Source: Phalacrocorax aristotelis (Eukaryota; Chordata; Aves; Suliformes; Phalacrocoracidae). From it: a stretch of DNA of 64,000 nt. The notes under the pieces were generated by a model, which saw only the letters and a list, made by a program, of their open reading frames with translations, ran no database searches and was not told the origin of the DNA. Positions 1 to 8,428 of the stretch are shown here, piece after piece (position 1 is the first letter of the stretch; each line of letters opens with the position of its first letter). The DNA lies in contig NW_027441330.1 in assembly GCF_949628215.1 (NCBI RefSeq), positions 62,001 through 126,000 of the forward strand, read 5' to 3'. The translations under genes were made by a program, and so were the position numbers.

Positions 1-145
1 CCCAGTAATCAACACGAAGCCAACCCCAAAAATACACCTCGCGTACCGTACGCGCCACGGCCGCCCGGCACCCGAGCGCCGGAAGACCGCGCCTCCCGCC
101 ATGCCCGGCGAACCACGTGACAGGGCCGGCAGCCACTGCGCCAGG

Positions 146-219
146 AATACAGCTCCCGGCATGCTCTGCGGCACAACCCGGCCGCCCGGCAGCCGCAAGG
201 ACTACAGCTCCCGGCATGC
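146..219 (+). promoter_or_regulatory. Tandem ZNF143/SBF-like motifs (A1)
   Basis: Two copies of an ACTACA..TCCC.GCATGC-type site (146-163 and 201-219) lie in a 55-bp tandem duplication that continues to about 250. The pattern matches the known ZNF143 (SBF) promoter consensus, with CCCGG in place of CCCAG. The same pair is at 16540-16613 and 61184-61257. Binding is inferred from the motif only. Confidence 0.55.
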
Positions 220-1205
220 TCTGCGGCACAACCCGGCCGCCCGGCGGCCGGTTTGATGCGGAGCCACCCAGCATCCCTGCGAGCACAGCTGCAGGCGCAA
301 CAGCAGTTACGCAGCCACAACTAGGCACTAAACAAAGGCTTTCCAACACTGGAGGTCTAGAACAGGTAGACATTAGCACAGAAGCACAAGGGGCTCCGTC
401 ACCCTGCACAAATCTCCCCGTGCCTACACACGCACACGTTCAGAAGTTAGTTATCAGAAAACGCCCGACTCAGCCATTTGCCACAGTCACGAGACTCACG
501 ACATGATAACACGACATGACACACGAGGTGGGCTCAGAGTTTTAAGGCAAGAAATACCTCCCACGCCCCCCACCCGAGATCTTTCAGGGTCCACACCTGC
601 CATCGCCCCGCACCAAACCTACCCGGCCAAAGGCTTTCAGGTGGCCCGAAACACTGTACACAGAAAATAACCAGGGACAGACCTGCATTGTTCGGAAGCG
701 AACGATGCCCGACCGGGGCTCCTCTGCGGGGCACGGAGCCCCCCGGCCCCGCCCGGAGACACACACCCGCCCCCCGCTGCCCGAACTCACCCACCAGCGC
801 TCTCCGGCCCCCGGACACGGCCGCGCTGCTCTCTCAGGCGGCTGCCGCAGGCGAGGCTCGGGCACCGCCAGGCCTCCAGGCGTCCCGAGGGGCTGCCGGC
901 CACCGCAGGGGATGGCTGCCGGCGGCCGGACCGCCGCGGCGCTCCCCGCCCAGCTCCGAGCAGGCTCCGCCGGCCGCGGGCTTCCCACGCCGGGCCGCAG
1001 AGGGGCCCCGGCACCGCACAGGGACGCCTCGCGACCCGGCCGCCACACGCACCGGCCCTTCGGCCTCCACACGCACCGCTCCCGCCCCCGCTCCGACGCG
1101 CCGCGCACGCGCCACCGGAAGCCCGAGCCCCGCGGGGCGGCCCTTAAAGGGCGGCCGGAAGGAACGGCCCCCACCGGCCCCGCCACCGCGCCCAGCCGGT
1201 GAGCG

Positions 1206-1224
1206 CCAGCGCCCCCTGCTGGCC
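1206..1224 (-). promoter_or_regulatory. CTCF-like core motif (A1)
   Basis: On the minus strand this reads CCAGCAGGGGGCGCTGG, the canonical CTCF core. It is preserved identically in all four A blocks and always in the same orientation. Confidence 0.6.
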
Positions 1225-1505
1225 GGGCCGCGCTCAGCTCGCGAGGGCGCCGAGGGCCGGGCGGGGCGGGACGCGCCGGCTCGGGGCCAGCGCCTTCTCG
1301 GGGCGAGCGGGAAACCCCTGCGGGCCCCGGTCACGGCCGGGCACAGCCGCGCGCCCTCCGAGAGCTGCTGAACGGGGCTGCCGCTCGTGACACATACCGA
1401 GCCGTCTGCGACGGGAGCGGGCAGAGGAGGAAGGGGCCGGCGGCCGCGGGGCCCTGGCCCCAGGCGGGGGGGGGGGGGCTGGGGCCCGGGGGGCCGCCCC
1501 CCTAC

Positions 1506-1559
1506 TCACAGGTCCCTCACAGGTCCCTCACAGGTCCCTCACAGGTCCCTCACAGGTCA
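1506..1559. repeat. 11-bp minisatellite, short allele
   Basis: About 4.8 units of TCACAGGTCCC. The orthologous place in the second duplicon (17892-18709) has about 74 units of the near-identical TCACAGTTCCC. Confidence 0.9.
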
Positions 1560-1623
1560 TCCCATGGACGGAACCAGGACCTACTGTGAGGCACTGGGAA
1601 AGAAGTGGGAGGAAGCCGGGACA

Positions 1624-1722
1624 GACCAATATAGCCCAGTATGGACTAGACCAATATAGCCCAGTATGGACTAGACCAATATAGCCCAGTATGGACTAGA
1701 CCAATATAGCCCAGTATGGACT
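1624..1722. repeat. 25-bp tandem repeat, 4 units
   Basis: Unit begins GACCAATATAGCCCAGTATG and recurs every 25 bp at 1624, 1649, 1674 and 1699. The sister copy at 18775 has three units. Confidence 0.9.
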
Positions 1723-2406
1723 GGAGGGAACTGCGAGGGAACCGCGAGAGAACCCCACAGAACAAACCATGGGGCACGAGAAGGCAGAGAATTAAGAATT
1801 AGGGACAGGGAGCCAGAAAAAAAAAAGAAAAAAACCAAAGGGAGACAGAGAGCAAAAGGAATCGCAATGCGTACGGAGAGGAGAGAGAAACAATTCTAGC
1901 ATAGGGTCACGCGGGAGCCAGGGACAGCAAGATGGAGAAAGGACAGAAGCTACAGGCTACAGGGCAGAGAGGGAAGAATTAATGAATAGACACAGAGAGA
2001 TGGGCAGAAAGACATGGAGAAAGGCTAAAGATCACACGGCCTACAGGGAAGAGAGAAGAGAGGGAGGAATTTTAAAAACAGGGGCAAGAAGCCAGAGAGA
2101 GGGAGAGAGAAGCAACAATAAAATGGGGACAAGCCACAGGGCAGCGAGGAGGGAATCAATGAATAAGAACACGAGACCAAAGAGAACACAATGTAGAATG
2201 GAAAAAAGGAACAGCGGCCTACAGGGAAGGAGGAATTAAAGATCAGGGACTGGGAGGCAGACAGAGACACATGAAGAAACAAGTGGAAAAAAAAAAAAAA
2301 AAACCAACAGCAATGGGCTACAAAGACAGAGAGGGAGGAAATGAGGAAATAAAACATCGCAGCAAGGAGCTGGACAGAGAGAGATGAGGACAAACAAATA
2401 GCACGG
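1723..2406. repeat. Purine-rich ~81-bp degenerate minisatellite, part 1
   Basis: Strongly purine-biased strand with a recurring pattern: GGCTACAGG, then GGAGGAATTAA, then GGGACAGGGAGC, then GGACAGAGAGAG. The GAATTAA-like landmarks fall about 80-105 bp apart here. The array resumes after the young provirus at 8932 and after the old provirus at 15078, so both elements inserted into it. I see no gene. Confidence 0.7.
2402..2406. other. Target-site duplication, left (CACGG)
   Basis: Five bases directly left of the 5' LTR, repeated at 8927-8931 right of the 3' LTR. The empty site with a single CACGG is at 19526-19530 in the sister duplicon. Confidence 0.95.
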
Positions 2407-2549
2407 TGTGCTGGTTTTGGCTGAGAAGGGGTTAATTCTCCTCACTGTGGGGGTCAGCTACCTTTCCAGCTTCCCGCGCTCTGCCGCGTGGCGTGGCAGG
2501 GGGGGCTGGGAGGGGCAGGGCCATGGTGGGGGCGGCTGACCCCGACTGG

Positions 2550-2597
2550 CCAATGGCAGGTTCATTCCATACCATGTGACACCATGACCAGTATATT
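2550..2597 (+). promoter_or_regulatory. LTR promoter: CCAAT and TATA-like boxes
   Basis: CCAAT at 2550-2554 and TATATT at 2592-2597 have typical spacing for a Pol II U3 promoter. The same pair in the 3' LTR lies 6022 bp further on. Confidence 0.6.
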
Positions 2598-2788
2598 GAG
2601 GGGGGGCAGTGGCAGCGCGCAGGCGGCGCGGCGTCGGGTCGGCGGGCGGCGAGCGGCTGCGGCGCGTGCGGTTTGTTCCGGCGGTTCGTTCCCCCTCTCC
2701 CCTCCCTTCCCCCCTCCCCCGGGGCTTTGCGCCTCTCGTTGTTCTCCTTTACATTGCATTTCTACTGTTGTTTCTTTTAATTTTCATT

Positions 2789-2794
2789 ATTAAA
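2789..2794 (+). terminator. LTR polyadenylation signal ATTAAA
   Basis: ATTAAA lies about 110 bp from the LTR end; the copy in the 3' LTR (8811-8816) would end the genomic RNA. Confidence 0.55.
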
Positions 2795-2911
2795 CTGTTC
2801 TTATCCCGACCCACGAGCGTTACCCTTCTGATTCTCTCCCCCATCTACTGGTGGGGGAGTGAGCGAGCGACTGTGTGGGGCTGAGCTGCCGCTAAACCAC
2901 GACAGTCTTTT

Positions 2912-2929
2912 TGGCGCCCAACGTGGGGC
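2912..2929 (+). promoter_or_regulatory. Primer binding site, tRNA-Lys1,2 type
   Basis: TGGCGCCCAACGTGGGGC begins 7 bases after the 5' LTR. It matches the known primer site of tRNA-Lys1,2 users (spumaviruses, Mason-Pfizer type viruses). Only 40 bases separate it from the gag ATG, an unusually short leader. Confidence 0.85.
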
Positions 2930-2969
2930 TCGAGGGTTGGAGATAACAACAGCTGCTGGTCCCAGCACC

Positions 2970-4838
2970 ATGTTGTCCTTTTTGCAGTTGGTGTTAAAAA
3001 TCGGTGTTGGTTGTTTGAGTCTGCTGTGTTCTCCTGTGATTAGTAATGTTTTGCCTACGAGATTTGTTATACAAACACTCGTTTTCAGCTTTATCTGGTA
3101 TTTGGGGTTTTTGCTGAAACCGTTACTGTACTTCGGATACCACCTTGTTGAGGCAATTAGCAATTATACCTCCTCCTCTGAGAGATTTTATATGGAGGAA
3201 ATACAGAATAATACCTTTGCAACTTTGTTCTATGATGTCTGTGCCTTTGTTACAACAACGTTTTTGTATCTTGAACATCCTTGGGTGGTTAAGGTGCAGT
3301 CATTGTTAGTTTTTGGGCATGTTGTTTTGGTTTTGACTAAGCAACTTAAGAATATCACCCAGAAATCTGCCCCGAGGCTTGATAGTTACGAGTGGCAGGG
3401 CATGTGGGATAGCATGGGCAAATACCTAGGGCAGTGGGCACCCCCAGTGTTTTGGAGTTTCACCCCCGAGCAAGTGCAGAATCCTAAAAAACTAGTAGAA
3501 TATTTGGAGAAAGTATGTTGTTACGCTGGGAACTCCAGAGAGACACAGATAACTGCAACGTGCTGGGGTCTGGCCCATGCATACCGAGCCCTGCTCAACA
3601 GTATTCAGTGCCCCCAGGGGGAAGAGAATGTCTCTGGATTGAAATGCAAAGTGACTGGCACTGTAGACAATCCAGCCCTGACAACAGGCACTGCAGCCAC
3701 TCAAACCCCCACAACAAGTACCGGAGCTAGCTCAGAAAATAAACCCGTACCAGTATCAGTTGCCCCCATACATAAGACGAAATATTGGAAGCGGACATCA
3801 ACTCGTTTAGAACGGGATGATGAAGAACCAGGGCCATCGCGGGGAGAGGAGGGAGAAGTAATAAATGAAATAGAGACCACCCGATCCCTGTCCTTAAGCG
3901 AGTTGCGAGATATGCGAAAAGATTATAGCCGTCGTTCAGGTGAGCACATTGCCACCTGGCTGCTCCGATGCTGGGATAATGGGGCCAGTAGCCTGGAACT
4001 AGAGGGAAAAGAAGCCAAACAATTGGGATCCCTTTCTGGGGAAGGGGGCGTTGACAAAGCAATTGGGAAAAAACCACAAGCCCTCAGCCTCTGGAGGCGA
4101 CTCCTGTCTGCAGTGAAGGAAAGGTATCCTTTTAAAGAAGATGTTACATATCGCCCAGGAAAATGGACAACTATGGAGAAAGGCATCCAGTATCTCAGGG
4201 AATTAGCTGTGTTTGAGGTGATTTATGGTGACCTGGATGATCAACGGTCATCCAAAGATCCAGATGAAGCCGAGTGCACACGACCCATGTGGCGGAAGTT
4301 TGTACGGAGCGCACCATCTTCGCATGCAAACTCATTGGCAGTGATGTCCTGGAAAGATGACGAGACACCAACGGTGGCAGAGGTGATAGATAGACTCCGG
4401 GATTATGACACAAATATCTCTTCCTCGCTTGTCTCTGCTGTGGAGAAACTATCCCAAGAGGTCCAGCAACTCAAAGAAGATCTGTCCTACTCCCCACCTC
4501 GACAGAGCAGTGTCTCAGCTGTTAGGAATAAGCGTCCTTTGGCTCAAAGAAGGGGATACACACCACGGGCCACCCTATGGTTCTACCTGCGTGACCACGG
4601 AGAGGACATGATGAGGTGGGATGGCAAGCCTACTTCGACCCTACAGGCACGAGTACATGAACTGCAAGGAAGAACAGTCACTCAGGGAGGCTCTTCCAGG
4701 AAAGCTGCTGCTCCAGTTTCCAGCGAGCAAGTCCCCAGACAGAGGAGTAGAAGCGCAGATTTTATTTCTAAGTGTAATAGAGGGACTCCTGATTCACATT
4801 TACAGGAAGTGAGTTGTGACTGCCATGATCAGGACTAG
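2970..4838 (+). CDS. gag: Gag-like polyprotein of young ERV, multi-pass hydrophobic N-terminus
   Basis: Intact 622-residue frame ending in TAG. I chose the ATG at 2970 (A at -3) because the frame upstream runs through the primer site and LTR without another ATG. Residues 1-27, 33-60, 83-101 and 106-123 are strongly hydrophobic and look like membrane segments, which is not usual for a matrix domain. The middle (about 135-215) is mixed alpha-type. Residues about 230-330 are rich in T, S, P and charged residues. A short coiled coil is likely at 485-505 (EKLSQEVQQLKEDL). The basic C-terminal third carries no CCHC zinc knuckle; the only Cys/His cluster is the terminal CDCHDQD. Position between primer site and protease-pol defines it as gag; I cannot place a major homology region with confidence. 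Confidence 0.85.
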   Translation: MLSFLQLVLKIGVGCLSLLCSPVISNVLPTRFVIQTLVFSFIWYLGFLLKPLLYFGYHLVEAISNYTSSSERFYMEEIQNNTFATLFYDVCAFVTTTFLYLEHPWVVKVQSLLVFGHVVLVLTKQLKNITQKSAPRLDSYEWQGMWDSMGKYLGQWAPPVFWSFTPEQVQNPKKLVEYLEKVCCYAGNSRETQITATCWGLAHAYRALLNSIQCPQGEENVSGLKCKVTGTVDNPALTTGTAATQTPTTSTGASSENKPVPVSVAPIHKTKYWKRTSTRLERDDEEPGPSRGEEGEVINEIETTRSLSLSELRDMRKDYSRRSGEHIATWLLRCWDNGASSLELEGKEAKQLGSLSGEGGVDKAIGKKPQALSLWRRLLSAVKERYPFKEDVTYRPGKWTTMEKGIQYLRELAVFEVIYGDLDDQRSSKDPDEAECTRPMWRKFVRSAPSSHANSLAVMSWKDDETPTVAEVIDRLRDYDTNISSSLVSAVEKLSQEVQQLKEDLSYSPPRQSSVSAVRNKRPLAQRRGYTPRATLWFYLRDHGEDMMRWDGKPTSTLQARVHELQGRTVTQGGSSRKAAAPVSSEQVPRQRSRSADFISKCNRGTPDSHLQEVSCDCHDQD

Positions 4839-4883
4839 AGGGGCCCTGCCTCCAGCCGGGTGGAGGAAAGGGATAACCGGGCT
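4836..4883 (+). promoter_or_regulatory. Candidate UAG readthrough signal between gag and pol
   Basis: Gag ends at TAG 4836-4838 and pol continues in the same frame with no stop and no ATG nearby. Ten bases after the TAG, CCTCC (4849-4853) can pair with GGAGG (4862-4866) around an 8-base loop. That loop's AGCCGG can pair with CCGGGCT (4877-4883) with one bulge, giving a pseudoknot-like fold. Gammaretroviruses use an in-frame UAG plus downstream pseudoknot to make Gag-Pol; use of the same strategy here is inference. Confidence 0.55.
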
Positions 4884-7800
4884 TACTGGACTGTGTGGAT
4901 CCGATGGCCTGGCACGTCCGACCCACAGGAGTATAAAGCTTTAGTGGACACCGGCGCACAGTGCACCTTAATGCCATCAAACTATATAGGGGCAGAACCC
5001 ATCAGCATTGCTGGAGTGACAGGGGGATCTCAAGAGCTAACTGTATTGGAGGCCGAAGTGAGCCTAACTGGCAATGAGTGGCAGAAGCACCCCATTGTGA
5101 CTGGCCCAGAGGCTCCGTGCATCCTTGGTATAGACTACCTCAGGAGAGGGTATTTCAAGGACCCAAAAGGTTACAAGTGGGCTTTTGGTGTAGCTGCCTT
5201 GGAGACGGAGGAAACTGAACAGCTGTCTACCTTGCCCGGTCTCTCAAAGGACCCTTCTGTGGTGGGGTTGCTGAAGGTCAAAGAACAACAGGTGCCAATC
5301 GCCACCACAACAGTGCACCGGCGGCAATATCGCACCAACAGAGACTCTCTGATCCCCATCCATAAACTCATTCACCAACTGAGGAGCCAAGGAGTCATCA
5401 GTAAGACCCACTCACCCTTTAACAGTCCCATATGGCCAGTCCGGAAGTCTAATGGAGAGTGGAGACTAACAGTAGACTATCGTGGCCTGAATGAAGTCAC
5501 TCCACCGTTGAGTGCTGCTGTGCCAGACATGCTAGAACTTCAATACGAACTGGAGTCAAAGGCGGCCAAGTGGTATGCCACAATTGATATTGCTAATGCA
5601 TTCTTCTCAATCCCTCTGGCAGCAGAGTGCAGGCCACAGTTTGCTTTCACATGGAGGGGCGTCCAGTACACCTGGAATCGACTGCCCCAGGGGTGGAAAC
5701 ACAGTCCTACCATTTGCCATGGACTGATTCAGACTGTACTGGAACAGGGAGAAGCTCCAGAACACCTTCAATACATTGATGACATCATTGTGTGGGGCAG
5801 CACAGCAGAAGAAGTTTTTGAGAAAGGTGAGAAAATAGTCCAAATCCTTCTGAAAGCTGGTTTTGCCATAAAACAAAGTAAGGTGAAGGGACCTGCACGA
5901 GAAATCCAGTTCTTAGGAATTAAATGGCAAGACGGTCGTCGTCAGATTCCAATGGATGTGATCAACAAAATAGCAGCCATGTCTCCACCAACTAGCAAAA
6001 AGGAAACACAAGCTTTCTTGGGCGTTGTGGGTTTTTGGAGAATGCATATTCCAAATTACAGTCTGATCGTGAGCCCTCTCTATCAAGTGACCCGGAAAAA
6101 GAATGATTTCAAATGGGGCCCTGAGCAACGACAAGCCTTTGAACAGATTAAACGAGAAATAGTCCATGCAGTAGCTCTTGGGCCAGTCCGGGCAGGACAA
6201 GATGTAAAAAATGTGCTCTACACTGCAGCCGGGGAGAATGGCCCTACCTGGAGTCTCTGGCAGAAAGCACCTGGGGAGACCCGGGGTCGACCCCTAGGGT
6301 TTTGGAGTCGGGGATACAGAGGGTCTGAAGCCCGCTATACTCCAACTGAAAAAGAGATATTGGCAGCATATGAAGGGGTTCGAGCTGCTTCAGAAGTGGT
6401 TGGTACTGAAGCACAGTTGCTCCTGGCACCCCGACTGCCAGTGCTGGGCTGGATGTTCAAAGGAAACATCCCCTCTACACACCATGCAACTGATGCTACG
6501 TGGAGTAAATGGGTTGCACTGATCACCCAGCGGGCTCGAGTAGGAAACCCCAGTCGCCCAGGAATCTTGGAAGTGATTATGGACTGGCCAGAAGGCAAAG
6601 ATTTTGGATTATCACCAGAGGAGGAGGTGACACGTGCTGAAGAAGCCCCACTGTATAACAAACTGCCAGAAGATGAGAAGCAACATGCCCTGTTCACTGA
6701 TGGGTCCTGTCGCCTTGTGGGAAAGCACCGGAGATGGAAGGCTGCTGTATGGAGTCCTACACGACAAGTAGCAGAAACTGCTGAAGGAGAAGGTGAATCG
6801 AGCCAGTTTGCAGAGGTAAAGGCCATCCAGCTGGCCTTAGACATCGCTGAACGGGAAAAGTGGCCAGTGCTCTATCTCTATACTGACTCCTGGATGGTGG
6901 CAAATGCCTTGTGGGGCTGGCTGCAGCAATGGAAGCAAAGCAACTGGCAGCGCAGAGGCAAACCCATCTGGGCTGCCACATTGTGGCAAGATATTGCTGC
7001 CCGGGTAGAGAAACTGGTTGTAAAGGTACGGCATGTGGATGCTCATGTCCCCAAGAGTCGGGCCACTGAAGAACATCGAAACAACCAGCAGGTAGATCGG
7101 GCTGCCAAGATTGAAGTGGCTGAGGTGGATCTGGACTGGCAGCATAAGGGTGAACTATTTCTAGCTCGGTGGGCCCACGACACCTCAGGCCATCAAGGGA
7201 GAGATGCAACATACAGGTGGGCTCGTGATCGAGGGGTGGACTTGACCATGGATATTATTGCACAGGTTATCCACGAATGTGACACATGCGCTGCAATCAA
7301 GCAAGCGAAGCGGGTAAAGCCTCTGTGGTATGGGGGACGATGGCTGAAATATAAATATGGGGAGGCCTGGCAAATTGACTATATCACACTCCCACAGACC
7401 CGCCAAGGCAAGCGCCATGTGCTTACAATGGTAGAAACAACGACTGGCTGGCTGGAAACATATCCTGTCCCCCACGCCACTGCCCGGAACACTATCCTGG
7501 GTCTTGAGAAACAAGTCCTGTGGCGACATGGCACCCCAGAGAGGATTGAGTCAGACAATGGGACTCATTTCCGAAATAGCCTCATAGACACCTGGGCCAA
7601 AGAGCACGGCATTGAGTGGGTGTATCACATCCCCTATCACGCACCAGCCTCTGGGAAAATTGAAAGGTACAATGGACTGTTAAAAACCACACTGAGAGCA
7701 ATGGGGGGTGGGACATTCAAGCACTGGGATACACATTTAGCAAAAGCCACGTGGTTAGTCAACACGAGGGGATCTGCCAACCGAGCTGGCCCTGCCCAGT

Positions 7801-8024
7801 CAGAAATCCTACATACTGTGGAAGGGGATAGAGTCCCTGTAGTGCACACAAAAAGTATGCTGGGCAAAACAGTCTGGGTTCTTCCTGCCTCTGGCAAAGG
7901 CAAACCCATTCGTGGGATTGTTTTTGCTCGAGGACCTGGGTGCACTTGGTGGGTGATGCGGGAGGATGGAGAAATCCGATGTGTGCCTCAAGGGGATTTG
8001 ATTTTGGGTGAAAACAGTCAATGA
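4839..8024 (+). CDS. pol: Protease - reverse transcriptase - RNase H - integrase polyprotein
   Basis: Open from just after the gag UAG to TGA at 8024, about 1061 residues. It is probably made only as Gag-Pol by stop-codon readthrough, because no ATG opens the frame; the GTG at 4860 is not a likely start. Residues are numbered from that GTG. Protease: DTGA at 30-33, ILGIDYL at 88-94. Reverse transcriptase: D243 in TIDIANAFF, LPQGWKHSP at 275-283, YIDD at 305-308. RNase H: D614, E652, D676, D746 (complete DEDD set). Integrase: HX4H at 773/778 with CX2C at 807/810, then D840, D899 and E935, an exact DD35E spacing. A C-terminal DNA-binding-like domain reaches 1054. All catalytic residues are present and no frameshift is seen, so the enzyme could be functional. 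No dUTPase and no G-patch domain were found. Confidence 0.95.
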   Translation, partial: RGPASSRVEERDNRAYWTVWIRWPGTSDPQEYKALVDTGAQCTLMPSNYIGAEPISIAGVTGGSQELTVLEAEVSLTGNEWQKHPIVTGPEAPCILGIDYLRRGYFKDPKGYKWAFGVAALETEETEQLSTLPGLSKDPSVVGLLKVKEQQVPIATTTVHRRQYRTNRDSLIPIHKLIHQLRSQGVISKTHSPFNSPIWPVRKSNGEWRLTVDYRGLNEVTPPLSAAVPDMLELQYELESKAAKWYATIDIANAFFSIPLAAECRPQFAFTWRGVQYTWNRLPQGWKHSPTICHGLIQTVLEQGEAPEHLQYIDDIIVWGSTAEEVFEKGEKIVQILLKAGFAIKQSKVKGPAREIQFLGIKWQDGRRQIPMDVINKIAAMSPPTSKKETQAFLGVVGFWRMHIPNYSLIVSPLYQVTRKKNDFKWGPEQRQAFEQIKREIVHAVALGPVRAGQDVKNVLYTAAGENGPTWSLWQKAPGETRGRPLGFWSRGYRGSEARYTPTEKEILAAYEGVRAASEVVGTEAQLLLAPRLPVLGWMFKGNIPSTHHATDATWSKWVALITQRARVGNPSRPGILEVIMDWPEGKDFGLSPEEEVTRAEEAPLYNKLPEDEKQHALFTDGSCRLVGKHRRWKAAVWSPTRQVAETAEGEGESSQFAEVKAIQLALDIAEREKWPVLYLYTDSWMVANALWGWLQQWKQSNWQRRGKPIWAATLWQDIAARVEKLVVKVRHVDAHVPKSRATEEHRNNQQVDRAAKIEVAEVDLDWQHKGELFLARWAHDTSGHQGRDATYRWARDRGVDLTMDIIAQVIHECDTCAAIKQAKRVKPLWYGGRWLKYKYGEAWQIDYITLPQTRQGKRHVLTMVETTTGWLETYPVPHATARNTILGLEKQVLWRHGTPERIESDNGTHFRNSLIDTWAKEHGIEWVYHIPYHAPASGKIERYNGLLKTTLRAMGGGTFKHWDTHLAKATWLVNTRGSANRAGPAQSEILHTVEGDRVPVVHTKSMLGKTVWVLPASGKGKPIRGIVFARGPGCTWWVMREDGEIRCVPQGDLILGENSQ

Positions 8025-8428
8025 ACTGAATGGCACAATGTGAACTGCTATATAATATTGTGTGTCACCTCTGTGTTGTATCAATGATATCAGAGTACGA
8101 GCCTCCCAACCCATGGAAGATCAACTATGAAACAAGCCGTGCAGCAGTGATGGAACGATGACTGACTCGGTATGCAGCAACCCAACGCCACACACCGTCT
8201 CTCCCACCCGGAAAGACTGATACAACAGATGGAGCCCAGAGTCATGGACTGCGTGAACTCAATGGACATTTTAATGGACATTTTACAGGGAAGATCCATG
8301 AACTAAGGGAATGATGTCTGTGTATTATGTTAAAGGATGGGAAGGGGAGGGGTGGTGGTTGGTACGGTTGTATTGCATCATATGGGACCTGGGCATGGTG
8401 TAAGTGGTATGGAATAAGGGGTGGAGAA
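8025..8428 (+). other. Noncoding tail of ERV, no env, polypurine tract
   Basis: Only 404 bp separate pol from the 3' LTR, with no room for an envelope gene and no frame worth calling. A G/A-rich run at about 8338-8356 and a second one directly before the LTR (8412-8428) are candidates for the polypurine tract that primes plus-strand synthesis. Confidence 0.8.

Larger units (their letters stand above)
1..1497. repeat. CpG-island duplicon A, copy A1
   Basis: GC-rich, CpG-dense block that recurs nearly base for base at 16395-17890 and 61039-62530 and, without its first ~310 bp, at 31281-32520. It holds a tandem pair of ZNF143-like motifs, an E-box CACGTG at 114-119, a CTCF-like core at 1206-1224, a minus-strand GTGAGT (790 down to 785), a plus-strand GTGAGC (1199) and a G13 tract near 1466-1478. 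These together look like a bidirectional CpG-island promoter, but no transcript is shown by the sequence. Open frames in all registers here reflect high GC content and I do not call them genes. Confidence 0.8.
2407..2904 (+). repeat. 5' LTR of young provirus
   Basis: Starts TG and ends CA, 498 bp. U3 contains a CCAAT box (2550-2554) and a TATA-like TATATT (2592-2597). A GC-rich stretch follows, where R would start about 25-30 bp downstream. A polyadenylation signal ATTAAA sits at 2789-2794. Identical by eye to 8429-8926. A small open frame inside it is present in both LTRs and is not evidence of a protein. Confidence 0.95.

Noticed and set aside
584..1371. Long GC-rich open frames in block A (also in A2, A3, A4)
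   Set aside because: High GC removes stops in all frames. Frames exist on both strands, change with small indels between copies, and have arginine/proline/alanine-rich composition without domains.
2488..2793. 101-residue open frame inside the LTR
   Set aside because: It lies across the U3/R promoter and polyadenylation region and is repeated in the other LTR; no coding signature.
8025..8428. Possible envelope gene after pol
   Set aside because: Only 404 bp, no signal peptide, no furin site or transmembrane frame.
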